Shown: in pieces, positions 1-11,090 of the stretch | How positions within the stretch are numbered: position 1 is the stretch's first letter | Layout: every line of letters begins with the position of its first letter | Assembly (NCBI GenBank): GCA_026413225.1 | Contig: CM048552.1 | Coordinates: 130,585,053 to 130,649,052, forward strand | DNA length: 64,000 nt | Direction of reading: 5' to 3' | Source of the DNA: Otis tarda | Lineage: Eukaryota; Chordata; Aves; Otidiformes; Otididae | The notes under the pieces: model-generated | What the model saw: the letters and a program-made list of their open reading frames with translations, nothing else | The model's database searches: none | Told to the model about the DNA's origin: nothing | Made by a program: the position numbers and the translations under genes

Positions 1-742
1 ACAACGCGTTTCCCTACCTAAAGTTAAAAGCTTTTCCTAAAATGTTTAATGGGCGCAAAGGTTTTTGGTGTGCATTTCCAACTCCGTGAAAAACACCGAG
101 TAGTGGCATACATAAGAGCAATTTTGCCTGCAATTTGTGTGTTTGCAAACAAGTACACAGGCTTTGATTAAGCAAAGGCAGGCACTTAAGCGCATGTTTA
201 AGTACCTTTCAGTGATGGAGTAATGAAACTGAAATATGAAAGAAGAAAGCACGACTTCAAAAGTAACAGAGCTGATAAGAGGAGCATTTCTGAGCGGCTG
301 ATCAGTTCAAGGCTGCGGTGGGAGTGGAGATGAACTATACGTAGCTATCTCCAGAGGTAGATCTGCAAAAGTGACATCCCGCCTGTGTGGCCGGAGACCG
401 GTACCACACTTTGCTTGTTCTGAAGGAGCAGCACCGGCAACAGAGGGAAAAAAAGACAAAGAGTCAAAAGCCACTATGGGGGCAGGCAGGAACAGGTCCT
501 GACCATCAGCTGCAGAGCTGGCTGAAGAGCCCTAGAGGTGAGGGCCCTCAGGCTGAAGGGAAGCTGACCGTATTGCATTGCACTGTTGCCAACCACTCCA
601 CCCTGGATTGCCTGTGACTCTCACATTTGCAGTGCGTGGCTTCCTGCTTGCAAATGGCTCAGTGCTGTCAGGCTACAGGGGGAATGCCACGTCTACAGGC
701 GGGCACCAGTTTTCTTGTAGACTTTATCAAACCTGCATGCTT
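1..742. other. unique noncoding DNA
   Basis: No gene, RNA or mobile element is recognised here. The short open frames are under 80 codons, lie on both strands and show no motif. From about 380 to 620 the sequence is somewhat richer in G and C than its surroundings, but it has no splice or promoter signature that I could support. Confidence 0.6.
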
Positions 743-885
743 GAACATGCCTGAGGGACCATGGTGGTGGGTGACCCATGCTGGGCCAAGGACATGCCTG
801 AGGAATTGTGGCCATGGTTGACCCGTGATGGGACAGGGACATCCCTGAGGGACTGTGGCTCATGGGTGACCCACATTGGGAAAGG
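743..885. repeat. minisatellite, three 47-48 bp units
   Basis: Three tandem units start at 743, 791 and 838. Each begins with a variant of GACATGCCTGAGG, has GTGACCC or TTGACCC near its middle and ends in a GGGMMARG-like run. Unit lengths are about 48, 47 and 48 bp. The copies differ by substitutions and one or two single-base indels, so the array is not freshly expanded. No further copy is seen on either side. Short open frames crossing it on both strands are by-products of the repeat. Confidence 0.8.
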
Positions 886-3317
886 GAAAGTACAGAACAG
901 CATGGCAGGAAGCCATTAATCATAGAGTGTTAGAAAGATGCTGTAATTCACATTATTTCAGCCTTCTATGTGCCCGTTGCCTCGCTAGAGGAATTTTGGT
1001 GCACTGAGATTAAAAAAAAGAAAAAATAAGGGTACCTGAGAGCAGGAAGGGGAAGGACAGGTGTTTAAGTTTTTGCACAGTGGTTTCTGTCTTTTTTTTG
1101 CCTCACTACCCGAATGAGTGATTGTAGGTTTGTGCTGGTTGGCAGTAAATTAAGTCAAGCAAAATTCCCTGACTTGATGCTGCTTTGCCTTCGACAGACT
1201 GGTACAAGAAATGATGGGCTAAATTGCAGTAAGGGAAATGTAGCTGGAGCATTTGGAGAAGTTTTCTCATGGTAAAGGAGGCTGATCACAGACTGGATTG
1301 CTGAGGGAGGCCGTGGAGCCGCTGGAGGATTTAAGAGCAGATTAAATGAACTTCTGTCAAGAACAATTTAGAAGAAGTTGATCCTGCCTTTGGGACGAAC
1401 AGGCAAATTAGATGACCCTCTTGAGGTGCTGCTGAGCCCTGTCGTCTTTGATTTCTATGACACTGACGTGTTCTTGTGTACCCCTGGGAGGAAAGAGGAT
1501 ACCAAGCTTAATTATCGAAAGGTGGTTTCAGTCAGCGGGAGGTGTTTTCTGAGGAGAGATGGCCTGAGATGGAAGGCTGAGGATGTTAAAGAGGTGAAGG
1601 GTGCAATTAAATGAGATTATATAATGCTGTATTTGTAATGAAGTTGACAGAAAACTGAATCTTTTTTCATTTGACCTGGTACTGACCACGCGTCTCAGAA
1701 TAGTCTTCCTTAATTCAATCTATATTAAAAAATTGGAGCCTCAAGTGCTGTTTATATCTCTCTGTGGGCAGGGAGGTGCTGGCCTGGGTGGTCCTTAAGA
1801 ATTAAGGAGCCATTGTGGATGCACTAACAGGCTTCTCAGGCTGTAGCTGCTTTAGCCAGAATGATTACCAACTCCAGCTTCAGCTTGACTGTATATCCTC
1901 AGTCCCAAGCACCTTGCAGCACTCCTGTCAAGGACGAGCACAATTTCATCTTTCTTCCTACATTACTGCAGATCGCTATTTTGAGGTTAAGGCCATGTTG
2001 GCTTTGAACTGCAGCCGGTAATGAACACCTAGATGGAGTTCTGCTTTGTTTGCAGGTGATTGAGGTATTAATTATTAAACCATTTCTTGTAATATTTAAT
2101 TATTTCTCACTATTTTGTGATGAACAAGCATTGCCATTATTGCCTGTAACCGAATAACCATCCCCATTTATCATACTAATTGTGGCTTAATGAGGAAGGA
2201 CCTGGGACTGGGGGAGTTGTCTACCCTCAACGATTTTGGAGTGTAGCTTCCTATGGTAATGAATACAGGCTGTAATAATTAGCTCTCCTAGGTGCTATAT
2301 TTGTCATGAAGCTTAAATGCAATAAAAATTCATCATATGGGGGTAGGCTTACAAAACGCAATGAATTGCCATAGTAAATAGAGAAATATGAAAATAGAGT
2401 GTGGACAGATATAAGATTACTTCCTCTTGCATGGCTTTGCCGCACTAGGGGGTAGCTCCTTTTCACTCCATTGTACATGAAACTGGAAGAAAATAATGGC
2501 AGAGATGCGGTATTGAATTGCATATGGCTTTGGGAGGAAGGCTGGGTTTTGCTTGCTTGTGCTTCCCTCCTGGTTCCTTCCCTGGCCCAGCAATATTCCA
2601 CTGGATGTGTTTCTGCAGAGCCCTTGGATCTGCACTGTGCCCTTGATAGTCTGTGGTGTTTATTAGAAGGGAGCAGAATACTGGACCTGAGATCTGACGG
2701 ATTGAAAGGAAAAAATGTAATCTGCTACAAATCAACTGTCTGTCTGCAGATAATTACATTACAGATAAGTAAATCATACCTTTTTTCTCCTATTTTTACA
2801 TTTTGTCATGAAATTATTTCACAAAGGTTTTAACACAGTGATGTCTGTACAACAGGGAAAACCCATCTGAATATTCTGGTGACAATATCTGCTTTAGTTT
2901 AACACAGTGGATAGTCCACTCAAGATTTTATTGGAATAGTCGGTAAATATACATGTGACTACAGCTTGTTTTTGAAGTCCACCTCATGAGAGAACAGCAA
3001 CCTATAACCTGTGCAGTCAGAAACAATGAGAAGCTGAACTTTTTTTTTTCTCCGTGCTTGGTAATTTCTACAGTAGCTCTTAAAATTATGTAGTATTAAC
3101 TATTCAGTATCAATATTGACAGTAGTATTTATTGGAAGAATAAAATGAAAACTACATTAGCATTTCAAAGCTATTATTATAGCATTTGCTTCCTTGTTTG
3201 TTTGTTTGATTTTTACAAGTAATATGGCCAGAGGAGAGAGGAAGAAATATATTTTAAATATTAATAGCTAGCTTGGAAGTTGCAAAGGGGACATTTAGTG
3301 AGCAAAGCAGCCACGCT
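886..3317. other. unique AT-rich DNA
   Basis: Nothing identifiable. An open frame at 1378-1614 (78 codons) has no recognisable domain. The stretch 2050-2190 is rich in TAATTA-like homeodomain core sites and could be a conserved noncoding element, but nothing in the sequence proves it. Confidence 0.5.
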
Positions 3318-3445
3318 ACTCAAAAGCAGCAGTAATGTTGATAATTGCAGTCTGGATTAATAATATAGGCATTAGTCTGTACATAGCTGCAGGTGAATTC
3401 ACCTCATTAAGGTGAATAGATTAATTCAGTCCAGTGTTTAGGTGT
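3318..3445. promoter_or_regulatory. possible enhancer-like cluster around a 14-bp palindrome
   Basis: A perfect palindrome, AGGTGAATTCACCT, lies at 3391-3404 and is preceded by C, so it also makes a CAGGTG E-box. A third GGTGAAT site follows at about 3411. Paired CACCT/AGGTG half sites are the known binding pattern of ZEB-type repressors and of T-box factors. TAATTG, TTAATAAT and ATTAATT homeodomain cores lie nearby. What is seen is the arrangement of sites; regulatory activity is inference, and a chance cluster in AT-rich DNA is a fair alternative. Confidence 0.2.
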
Positions 3446-5910
3446 TGAGAATAAAGAGAAAGAAACACCTTTGTCTAGCATGAAAGCTGGATGATACTGG
3501 GGAATGAGCAGGGCACAGGTAAGACTATTTTTCTATTACTCCTCTCTTCCAATGGTGCCTTCAGTGAGCTTCAGTAGGCTTTTCATCATCTCTTTCATTT
3601 GCAGATGCAGTCACCCACAAGTTGGAATAACTAACTGGAATCCCACCTATCCCTGCTGGTCTTGATTGCAGATTTACATTTCCACCTTCTCTCTCACCTC
3701 CTTGCAGTGCTGCTGTTGCTTTGGCATGGCACCGACCCAAAACACACTCATGAGCTCCTGAAGTGTGCCTGCCTTGGTTTTAATCACAGATATTGCGTGC
3801 AATGTAAAAAAGGACATCATTTCTGGGGACTGTGCTCTCCTCAGTGCCGTCTGACCGGGAGGAGAAGGGCTTAGTGTAGCATGCGCACACCCATCTCCAG
3901 TGTGACAGGTTGTCATTCCATTTCAATTCTGGTCCAGCCTACAGGTTGCTTTTTTTCCCCCCTTATAGTAGTTGAAATATGGCATCATTGCAAGAGGGAA
4001 CCACAGAAAAAAATGTAACCAGACTGATTCTTGTGAAAAGGTGACTTCAGTGTCCATACAGAAAATGTTTGACCTTGCTTTGTTTAGCTCAGGATTTCAT
4101 GGCTGGTGTGACAAGCCCAGGAGTCCTGTGGGTGCTCATGTGGGTGGCCATGCAAAATGCCTTCAGAGTCTGGAGCTGAGTAGAAAGTGGTGTGCTGGTC
4201 GGCCCTTTTCCCACTTCAGCAGAGGAAATAACTTTTGTTTTGGGACACAAAGCCTGTTGAGGTGATTCTTTTGAAAGCAAGTGAAACCTGTTTGCTTTCA
4301 GGGAACACTGAGGGGAACACTGATCAGTTGGCAGAGTTAGGCTCTCAGTAACACAAGGAGACATTTTTGTCTTCATCTTTCAATAGATTTATTGTTCAGT
4401 GTCCTTGTTCACAGCTTCAGCCTCACTGTGCCGTTTTGACGATGCGCGGTACATAGGTGAAGCCACACATGTGATGATGGTAAAGGTTCTGTTACGTGCA
4501 TGACTGACTACAATGTGAAGTTTTGAAACACTAGGCTATCGTTGTGAGTACATGAAGAAAGCTCTCTTCCTCTTGTGTTGCCACAGCAGTCCGAGTCATT
4601 ACTTGTTAGGAACTGGGACTGGCCCCTCAATTAAGAACTTTTATTTGCTATATGATTGTGAAAGTGACCCAAAACCCTGGGGACATGAGGAACACATTTC
4701 TGTTCCTGAACCTTGGAAGAAATGGGATGATCAGTAATAACTCTCACATGGCTGAGAGAGATTCCGTGCCTGTGTCCAAATGTTTTGGACATGGATAGCT
4801 ATTTTCCTGCTACCTTGAGGTTGACAAATGTAATACTCTGCTTTAATCTGAATAAAAGTCTGAGAATATTCTGGATATTGAAGCTGCATGATCCTATCAT
4901 TTTCAAAGTGGCAATCAGATGAAAGTATACAACATCTGTACTGCATGTGCTGCTGGTTTCTGCTTGTAACACCTTAGATGAGCCACGTCCTTCTAGCAAA
5001 ATAGGCTGTGTGTTTCTGTTTGCACATGGGAAGCTATGGTTAGCTCTCTGTCAATGGATGTATTAATTTGACATCAATTTTAGAAAAGATGTGCATGTAG
5101 ATCACAGTGATAGGTACTTTGTAATGCTTATCTACCATGATTCAGTTTTAGACTTTAGATTTGGAGCATTATCTCTAAACATTTTGTTTAAAGTTCTTTG
5201 GAGCCTTCTTCTAAAAGTTGTGTTACCATTCTCGGGCGTTACTATCCTCTCTCAATCTGGAGAGATGGTAATCAATCAAGGTCCTTAAAATGGTACAGTA
5301 TACCAACACACTAGCAGCCTAAGATTCTATTGATTCAGTAAAGACACTCAGGTCATTTGTTTGCTTCTTTCTTACTAGATTTTTGGTTTCTTTGACCTTT
5401 GGTAGTGAATATCATGATTTATTTGGCATCGCCTCACCTCCAGTCCTGATCATGCTGTAAAATGTGCATCTTTCATCAGCCCTGACGGGAACTCCAGTTC
5501 TTGGCTGGGATCCATAATCCCAAGATCAGAGGAGGCGTATTTACTGCATTTACTCTTCAGTGTGTTTTTTGTGCTCAGAGGAGTGTGTCTGTGCATGTCG
5601 TCATTCTTGGAAAGTTTTTAGATGAGCGTCACCCTCCTCCGTGAGGGTGAAATATGGAGCTGTATATAGCTGCTGTAGAGGACTAAGAGAGAGTGATCAG
5701 AAAGGTTTCAGGCTGGCAGCACAGCAAAGGCTTCTGTTTCCCAGAGGATGTGCTGCCTGGCCATGTGCTTCTGCCCTGACTGGGAGGTCAATAGCCATGC
5801 CAATTCAATCAGGGGGATTTCCTCGGGGGCTGCACAGCTGCTGTTTGTTACCATCCTGTCTCCTCCTGTGCTTCTTGCACTCTCCTCTTGTGTTTGCTGT
5901 GGTTTTGGAT
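3446..5910. other. unique noncoding DNA
   Basis: No gene or repeat is recognised. Several open frames of 60-97 codons occur on both strands with no recognisable domain or splice context. The stretch 4425-4510 has more CpG than its surroundings, but it is short and unexplained. Confidence 0.5.
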
Positions 5911-6032
5911 TTCTTTTCTTTTCTTTTCTTTTCTTTTCTTTTCTTTTCTTTTCTTTTCTTTTCTTTTCTTTTCTTTTATTTTCTTTTCTTTTCTTTTCTT
6001 CTCTTCTCTTCTCTTCTCTTCTCTTCTCTTCT
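5911..6032 (+). repeat. pentanucleotide microsatellite (TTTTC)n then (TTCTC)n
   Basis: About 18 units of TTTTC run from 5911 to about 6000, with one C-to-A interruption near 5978. The array then shifts to about six units of TTCTC up to 6032. One strand is pyrimidine for about 122 bases with a single exception. The step from TTTTC to TTCTC suggests that one mutated unit was amplified after the first expansion. Overlapping open frames of 148, 120 and 63 codons in all three forward frames are produced by this repeat and are not genes. Confidence 0.97.
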
Positions 6033-7665
6033 ACTCACTGCTCTTCAAGTACTGTCAAGAAGGGAAAGAAAATGTTTAGTGATTTGAATTTTACTAGTTT
6101 AGTTACATAAAACCAGAAGTGTTGTATCGTTTTCTCTTTCCTTCACATAGTCAGCAAATGCACAAATTCAAATGTCAGTACCCAGAGGGAAGAGCAACTG
6201 CCTGGAAATGTGGCAGCATATGTGAGCAGCATTGTTGGTAAGCAGCCTCTGCTCAAATTGAACACCACTGCAATTTTGCAATGCAGTCAGGAGTGCTGAA
6301 AGAAATGCCTGAAGAGCTCTCCAAACCATTCAGGTTCAGCAGCTCTAGGAGTGTTACAGAAGAAATGGGAGACACAATAAAAGCTAATGTTCTGCCTCTA
6401 TGTTGTAAATTAACAAGTTGCACTAGGTAGCTTTAAATTGGTTAGCTTTTTATCAGTTCTCAACACATCATGGAAAGACTGATAACAATCAATATAAGCT
6501 GTAATCCCTTCATTCTACGGAATGTTATTCAACATGGTTTTGTAAAAAACAGTTCATTTATTTATTTGATATCAGCTTTAATTAAATTACAAATCTCTTT
6601 GATAAAGGCAACACTGTTGTCACAGACTCCAGTGAAACATTTGACTTTTGGCAGAACAACATTCTGATTAGAAAAATAATTACCTCCAAGTGAAATCAAT
6701 ATAGCATATATTAAGTGAATTAAAATGTAATAATTAAGATGTTTTAATGAGCAAGTTCTGATGCTCAGTTTGAAATGGCTGTGCTTGTCCTTAGCAAGGG
6801 TGGGAGATGAAATGGTAGGGTAAGGAAGCCCACATTCTCATCTGCAAATTTAAAAAAAAAATTTACCAGCATTCAACAAAATAATTGCTGATGAAGTTTC
6901 AGAGAACAAGAAGTTAAGGAAGAGTTAAGCAAAGGCAGAAGAGTTATTTAGAAGTATCAGGGTCATCATGGGAGAAGCTGGGCTCCCCAAACTGGTGTAT
7001 GAACGTGCCAGTCTGCCTGGTGTGGCTGGGCAGACGCAGGGGCAATAGCTCAGGGAATTGGGAAGCACAGTGACTGCGAGGTCGAATGGAGCTTCCATTA
7101 CGGGGTGGTGCCAGAAACTACAAATGAGATCCTAGCAAATTTCAGTGGGCTACATATTGAATTAATAGATAGCAATGCTCTTACTGTTTTGGCATTTTTT
7201 GAAAGTACAGCCTGAACACTCTGTGCAATTATGTTGTCCACATATTTTAACAAGCATATTGGCCTGCTGGAAGAGTTCAGAGAAAGCTGCAAGGCTCTTC
7301 TGCCACTTCATTGTAGTCTGTCTTGCAAGGAGAGAGAAAAGAGAAATCCAGTACACTGTAGAGGATATTTAAAAGTAGACATAGTGCCTATGTAGCAAGA
7401 AGCTGTCTCACAGTAGAAGTCTGATAATTAGGAGATACATTGGGAGTGGAGGATTGGAAGATGAAGCTTGGGAACTGTAGACTGAAGTGCAAGTTTCTAG
7501 CAGTGAGGGCATCAGCTCGAGTAACATCTTATTGGTCCTTTCAAAAAAATATGCATTTTCATAGAAAAGACTTCCAGACTTCAACTTTAGTTATGAAATC
7601 ATCCAGCAGTTCTCATCCTGAAATTGTTTTTTTTTCCCCCAAGTAAAGCCTGCAGTCCCTATTTT
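6033..7665. other. unique noncoding DNA
   Basis: Mostly featureless AT-rich sequence. At 7041-7090 a piece resembles a tRNA: TAGCTCAG at 7046 looks like an A box and GGTCGAAT at 7080 like a B box. The two are only 34 bases apart instead of about 44, so it is at best a shrunken tRNA-derived remnant. Confidence 0.5.
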
Positions 7666-7893
7666 AGAATCATAGAGTCACAGAATGATTTGGGTTGGAA
7701 GGGACCTTTAAAGGTCATCTAGACCAAGCCCCTTGCAAGGAGCAGGGACATCTCCAACCAGATCAGGTTGCTCAGAGCCCTGTCCAACCTGACCTTGAAT
7801 GTTTCCAGGGATGGGGCATCCACCACCTCTCTGGGCAACCTGTTCCAGTGTTCCACCTGCCCATTAACTTGAAAGGATGTAAAAAAGTCATAC
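7666..7893 (-). mobile_element. CR1 LINE, 5'-truncated 3' end
   Basis: Read on the minus strand, this ends in ATTCTGTGACTCTATGATTCT, the eight-base direct repeat tail of bird CR1 elements. Ahead of it lie the usual landmarks AAGGTCCCTTCCAACC, CTAGATGACCTT, GAGCAACCTGATCT and CTGGAACAGGTTGCCCAGAG. Only about the last 220 bases are present, which is normal because most CR1 copies are cut short at the 5' end. It closely matches the copy at 21075-21324. It contains no reverse transcriptase sequence, so it cannot move. The 69-codon plus-strand frame across it is antisense CR1. Confidence 0.95.
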
Positions 7894-8200
7894 ACTCTTC
7901 TTGATTTGTGATAACTTCACATGCTTTTTTGGAAATTTTGCAAATTATTTATTCAGATGTCTTGTACGAGTGCATAACTCATCTGTCTAATAGCAGAAGT
8001 AATTTAAAGCTAATACAGTTAACATCTTTTCTTATTCTCTGTTGACTACAAACCTAAACTTTTCTAATTTGTTTTCAATTTAGTGGCTCTGTGAAGAAAA
8101 TGGTAATAATTAATTTGTGTTCACCAAAGTGATTTAATTGCCATGGTTTTCATTGTAAGGGTAATTGCCATGGCATTTCTATTTTCAAACTGCTCAGACC
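7894..8200. other. unique spacer between two CR1 tails
   Basis: AT-rich sequence with no recognisable gene or element. It separates two CR1 fragments in the same orientation. Each has its own 3' tail, so they are separate insertions and not one broken copy. Confidence 0.6.
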
Positions 8201-8295
8201 CATAGAATCATAGAATCATAGAATCACATGGTTGGATGGGACCTATAAGATCATCTAGTCCAACCGATGACTAGATAAGATCATCTAGTCCACAT
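8201..8295 (-). mobile_element. very short CR1 LINE tail with internal duplication
   Basis: On the minus strand this reads through GGTTGGACTAGATGATCTTA and GGTCCCATCCAACC into three copies of the ATTCTATG tail, which is the extreme 3' end of CR1. Within it an 18-base stretch containing AAGATCATCTAGTCCA occurs twice, at 8245-8262 and 8275-8292, exactly 30 bases apart. That is a local duplication after or during insertion. The fragment is under 100 bases and has no coding capacity. Confidence 0.88.
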
Positions 8296-9200
8296 GGTAA
8301 CCTTCATGTTGTTTCCTTGCCTCTTTGTGTTCTGCTATGGTTTTTCAACAGCATAATGGGGATACTATTTTAAAAGTAAATCTTAGGAGAAAGTTCATGT
8401 ATGTGCAACAGCTTCTCCTTTTTACTGGTTAAGGGTTCAGCGTGTTGCCACCTTCTGCTGTATGAAGAGGATAAGAAGTAATTCCATGAAGGACTTGTTG
8501 GTAGCTGTTGCTACTGGTTGGATCCATGTGCTTTGCATGAGTGATACTGTACTCATGTAATTTAAAGCCTGGGAGAAGAGGGTCTCACATTCAAGTATGC
8601 GGTGATTCATGCCCAAATGAGAACAGATTTCTCAGGGAAGAAAGTGATGTCCTCTTCCATTATTTCATGGCAGTTTTGCAACATTTTTTTACCATCTTTA
8701 AAACATTGCTGGCACAAAGCTTATCTGCCAACAATTTTCAGTCCCTGACCCTGTTGTTTATCTCTCAGATTTACTGCAAGTTTTCTGTGATTAGTATTCC
8801 CAGCCTCTGCCTGCTAATATGACGTCCAGAGTTCCACAAGCTCCAGCATTAGCATTTTTTATAAAACTGTGGAACTCTGCAATAAACTTGTCCCTTCTGT
8901 CTTATCGCAAATATTTATCCCAATTCTCTTCATAAAAATTCTGAGTCATCTGTAGTTCTGTGCTTATAGAAATTCCACTAGAAGAACACACACACAAACC
9001 AACTAAACAAAAAAAAATCCCTTCCAGACGGTTTATAGGAGACATATTTCTTCGTAACTAAAAATCAATTTATTTATGCATAACACACTTATTTAATTAA
9101 ATTATTAATAATGGCAATTATGTACTTGACGGGAAAAAGCAACTACATACCCTAACAGTTTTGAAATATTGCTTGTATAGTTCTTCACCATTGTTACTAG
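8296..9200. other. unique DNA with a 12-bp inverted repeat
   Basis: No gene is recognised. CAGAGTTCCACA at 8827-8838 is matched perfectly in reverse complement by TGTGGAACTCTG at 8868-8879, with a 29-base loop. This could fold as a simple hairpin. The stem is much shorter than in a microRNA precursor. An AT-rich palindrome, ATTTAATTAAAT, lies at 9091-9102. Confidence 0.5.
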
Positions 9201-9265
9201 TCTTTGCTTGTGCCCCTCCGATGTACCGGAAGCATGCAATATACTTTTGCAATCATTGGCGTATG
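9201..9265 (+). other. candidate small exon (weak)
   Basis: A pyrimidine-rich stretch ending in TTGTTACTAG at 9200 precedes 65 bases that are closed by the donor-like GTATG|GTAAGT at 9266. The interval is open in at least two forward frames. One frame includes LVPLRCTGSMQYTFAIIGV, the other PSDVPEACNILLQSLAYG. It keeps three CpG dinucleotides in a CpG-poor setting. I recognise neither peptide. The complementary strand is also open, so open frame is weak evidence here, and chance splice-like pairs of this size are common. Confidence 0.13.
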
Positions 9266-11004
9266 GTAAGTACCCTCTTTTTTTTCAGAAGAACTGACCC
9301 AGCTTCTTGTTAGGCTCTTAGACTTTGTCTAAATCAGGGATATAACCAGGGATTTTTCTCTTGGCTTCCTTGATTTGCAGTGCTTGGAAATCTGCAGTGA
9401 GAAGTTATACAGATCCTGCTGATTCACTCTGGCAGATGCTAATCGTTAACTGCATCCTGTCTGCAAGGGTGTGGGATGGTCTCAGCAGGATGCAAGCAAA
9501 ATTAAATTAGATGTGGCTGAGCATGGACAAAGGGACCCTTTTTAACTAGTATTTTAAACACCAGAAGAAGCACAACAAATATGAAGGCTTTTTATATTAA
9601 ATATGTTAAGGGCAGGTTCAGTAGGACACATGTTGGTGAGACTCTTCATAGATAAATTAAAAAAAAAAAGTAAGGTTATCCTGATCCCGTTGAAGACAAT
9701 ACTACTGCATCCATTAAAGCCAGCATTTTAGCCTTATGCTCAATAGGAGGACCCATGCAATGTTGTGCATCTTCTGGTAATGATAAGCAGAAAGAACATT
9801 ATCTGCTAATTCAGTGACTGGTAATATCAGTGCAGTTGGCAGCAACTGCCATGGTGTTATACAAGACTGGCTATATAAGAAGCCAAATCAGAACATCAGA
9901 TCTCAGTGTTCTTTCCCATTGGAGCTCGTGGTGGAGCTTTTAAATATTTATTATTCTTAATAGACACAAAAGTCTGCAGATGAACTAGGTATTGGCCCAG
10001 ATACCAGATCACTGCATAGCAGCCCCTGCCCAGCTTCTCTGCGTCGTGCTTCTGTGCTGCACTGGCAGGAATTTTTAAATGTGATGTTTGCAATTCAGTA
10101 TTGAGGCTCCGCCACACTGCCAACCTGTGAAAAATGTAATGGTAAGGAAGCAAAATTTCCTGTGACTTCTTGTGAATTCTGGGGTTTAAATCACTTTACA
10201 TTTACGATCATGAGCTCTGATGATGGAGTGCTTGACTTGTCGATCAGCATGAAAGAAAAAATATATATGTCTCTCAAAATATCCTTTCCATGCACTTGAG
10301 TTTAAAATTCAGTGTGCTGTTGCTCAGTGATGATTTCATCTTTATTGCAGGGAAACTAAGTGAAGTCGTCTTATCCAATTTAGCTATGGCCTTTTTTCCC
10401 CAAGTGGGTCATGAAAACAACTCTACAGAAGCAGCTATTGGAAAATATTATCTCTTTTCCCCACCCCAAAATATTACAGAGGATTTACTGGGTAGTTTTA
10501 TTTGCTTCAGCAAATACCTGCTGCACTTAAGTCATAAGGCGCTGAAGAAATACTGCGGTAGAGCCATTTTTATATCACCAACAATGTAACTGCATTGCCA
10601 GTTACTCCTGAAACAGTGCTGGAGAGTTTATGGGAGAGTAGTGAATCGTACTGGAATCACTGTTTTGGGATTACTTTCTCTTCTAAATCCCAACAGGGAA
10701 GGATTTTCATATACCAAAAAGGTATTAAAATGTGTTACACTCTTTTGTGGTGCAATGAGAAAAGAATTAATTTCCAAAGGAGTTACTGCGATTTTCTAGA
10801 GAATGTCCGTGCAAGTGCTGCAAATGTTTGATGTGATGCTACACAGCCAACAGTGGATTTTGGAATAGCTTTGATCCTTTTGCTGTATCTCTGGGCCTGG
10901 AGAGTAGGGTTTGCTAGATGATAGCACTCCTGTACTTTGAAATAGCCTGAATTTTTGAAATAGTTCAGAATGTATTTTCTTCCCAGCATGGATCAGAAGA
11001 GAGC
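9266..11004. other. unique noncoding DNA
   Basis: AT-rich sequence with short homopolymer runs (for example A11 near 9659). Open frames of 60-99 codons on both strands, such as 10290-10589, show no recognisable protein. No mobile element is identified. Confidence 0.5.
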
Positions 11005-11090
11005 TGCCTGTAACTCAGTGGTTAGCACACTCGGGAGCGTTTGGAGATATCTGTGTTCCAGGCCCTGTTCTGAATCATGTCCCTGTGTGA
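11005..11090 (+). mobile_element. tRNA-derived SINE-like remnant
   Basis: TAACTCAGTGGT at 11011 matches the RNA polymerase III A box except for two bases. GTTCCAGGC at 11055 matches the B box at all but one position. The starts are 44 bases apart, the spacing of a real tRNA. The sequence between and after them (GGTTAGCACACTCGGGAG, then CCCTGTTCTGAATCA) reads like the head of tRNA-derived SINEs of reptiles and birds, or of MIR-like SINEs. The acceptor stem is not paired, so this is not a working tRNA gene. Family name and exact ends are uncertain. Confidence 0.45.

Noticed and set aside
5641-6110. Overlapping plus-strand open frames of 148, 120 and 63 codons rich in Phe, Leu and Ser
   Set aside because: They are translations of the TTTTC/TTCTC pentamer array. 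A five-base repeat free of stops stays open in all three frames.
7041-7090. tRNA-like TAGCTCAG and GGTCGAAT pair
   Set aside because: The boxes are 34 bases apart rather than about 44, and both have mismatches at key positions.
7695-7904. 69-codon plus-strand open frame
   Set aside because: It is the antisense of a CR1 3' end. Near-identical peptides appear at 21098-21304 and 32488-32673, where other CR1 copies lie.
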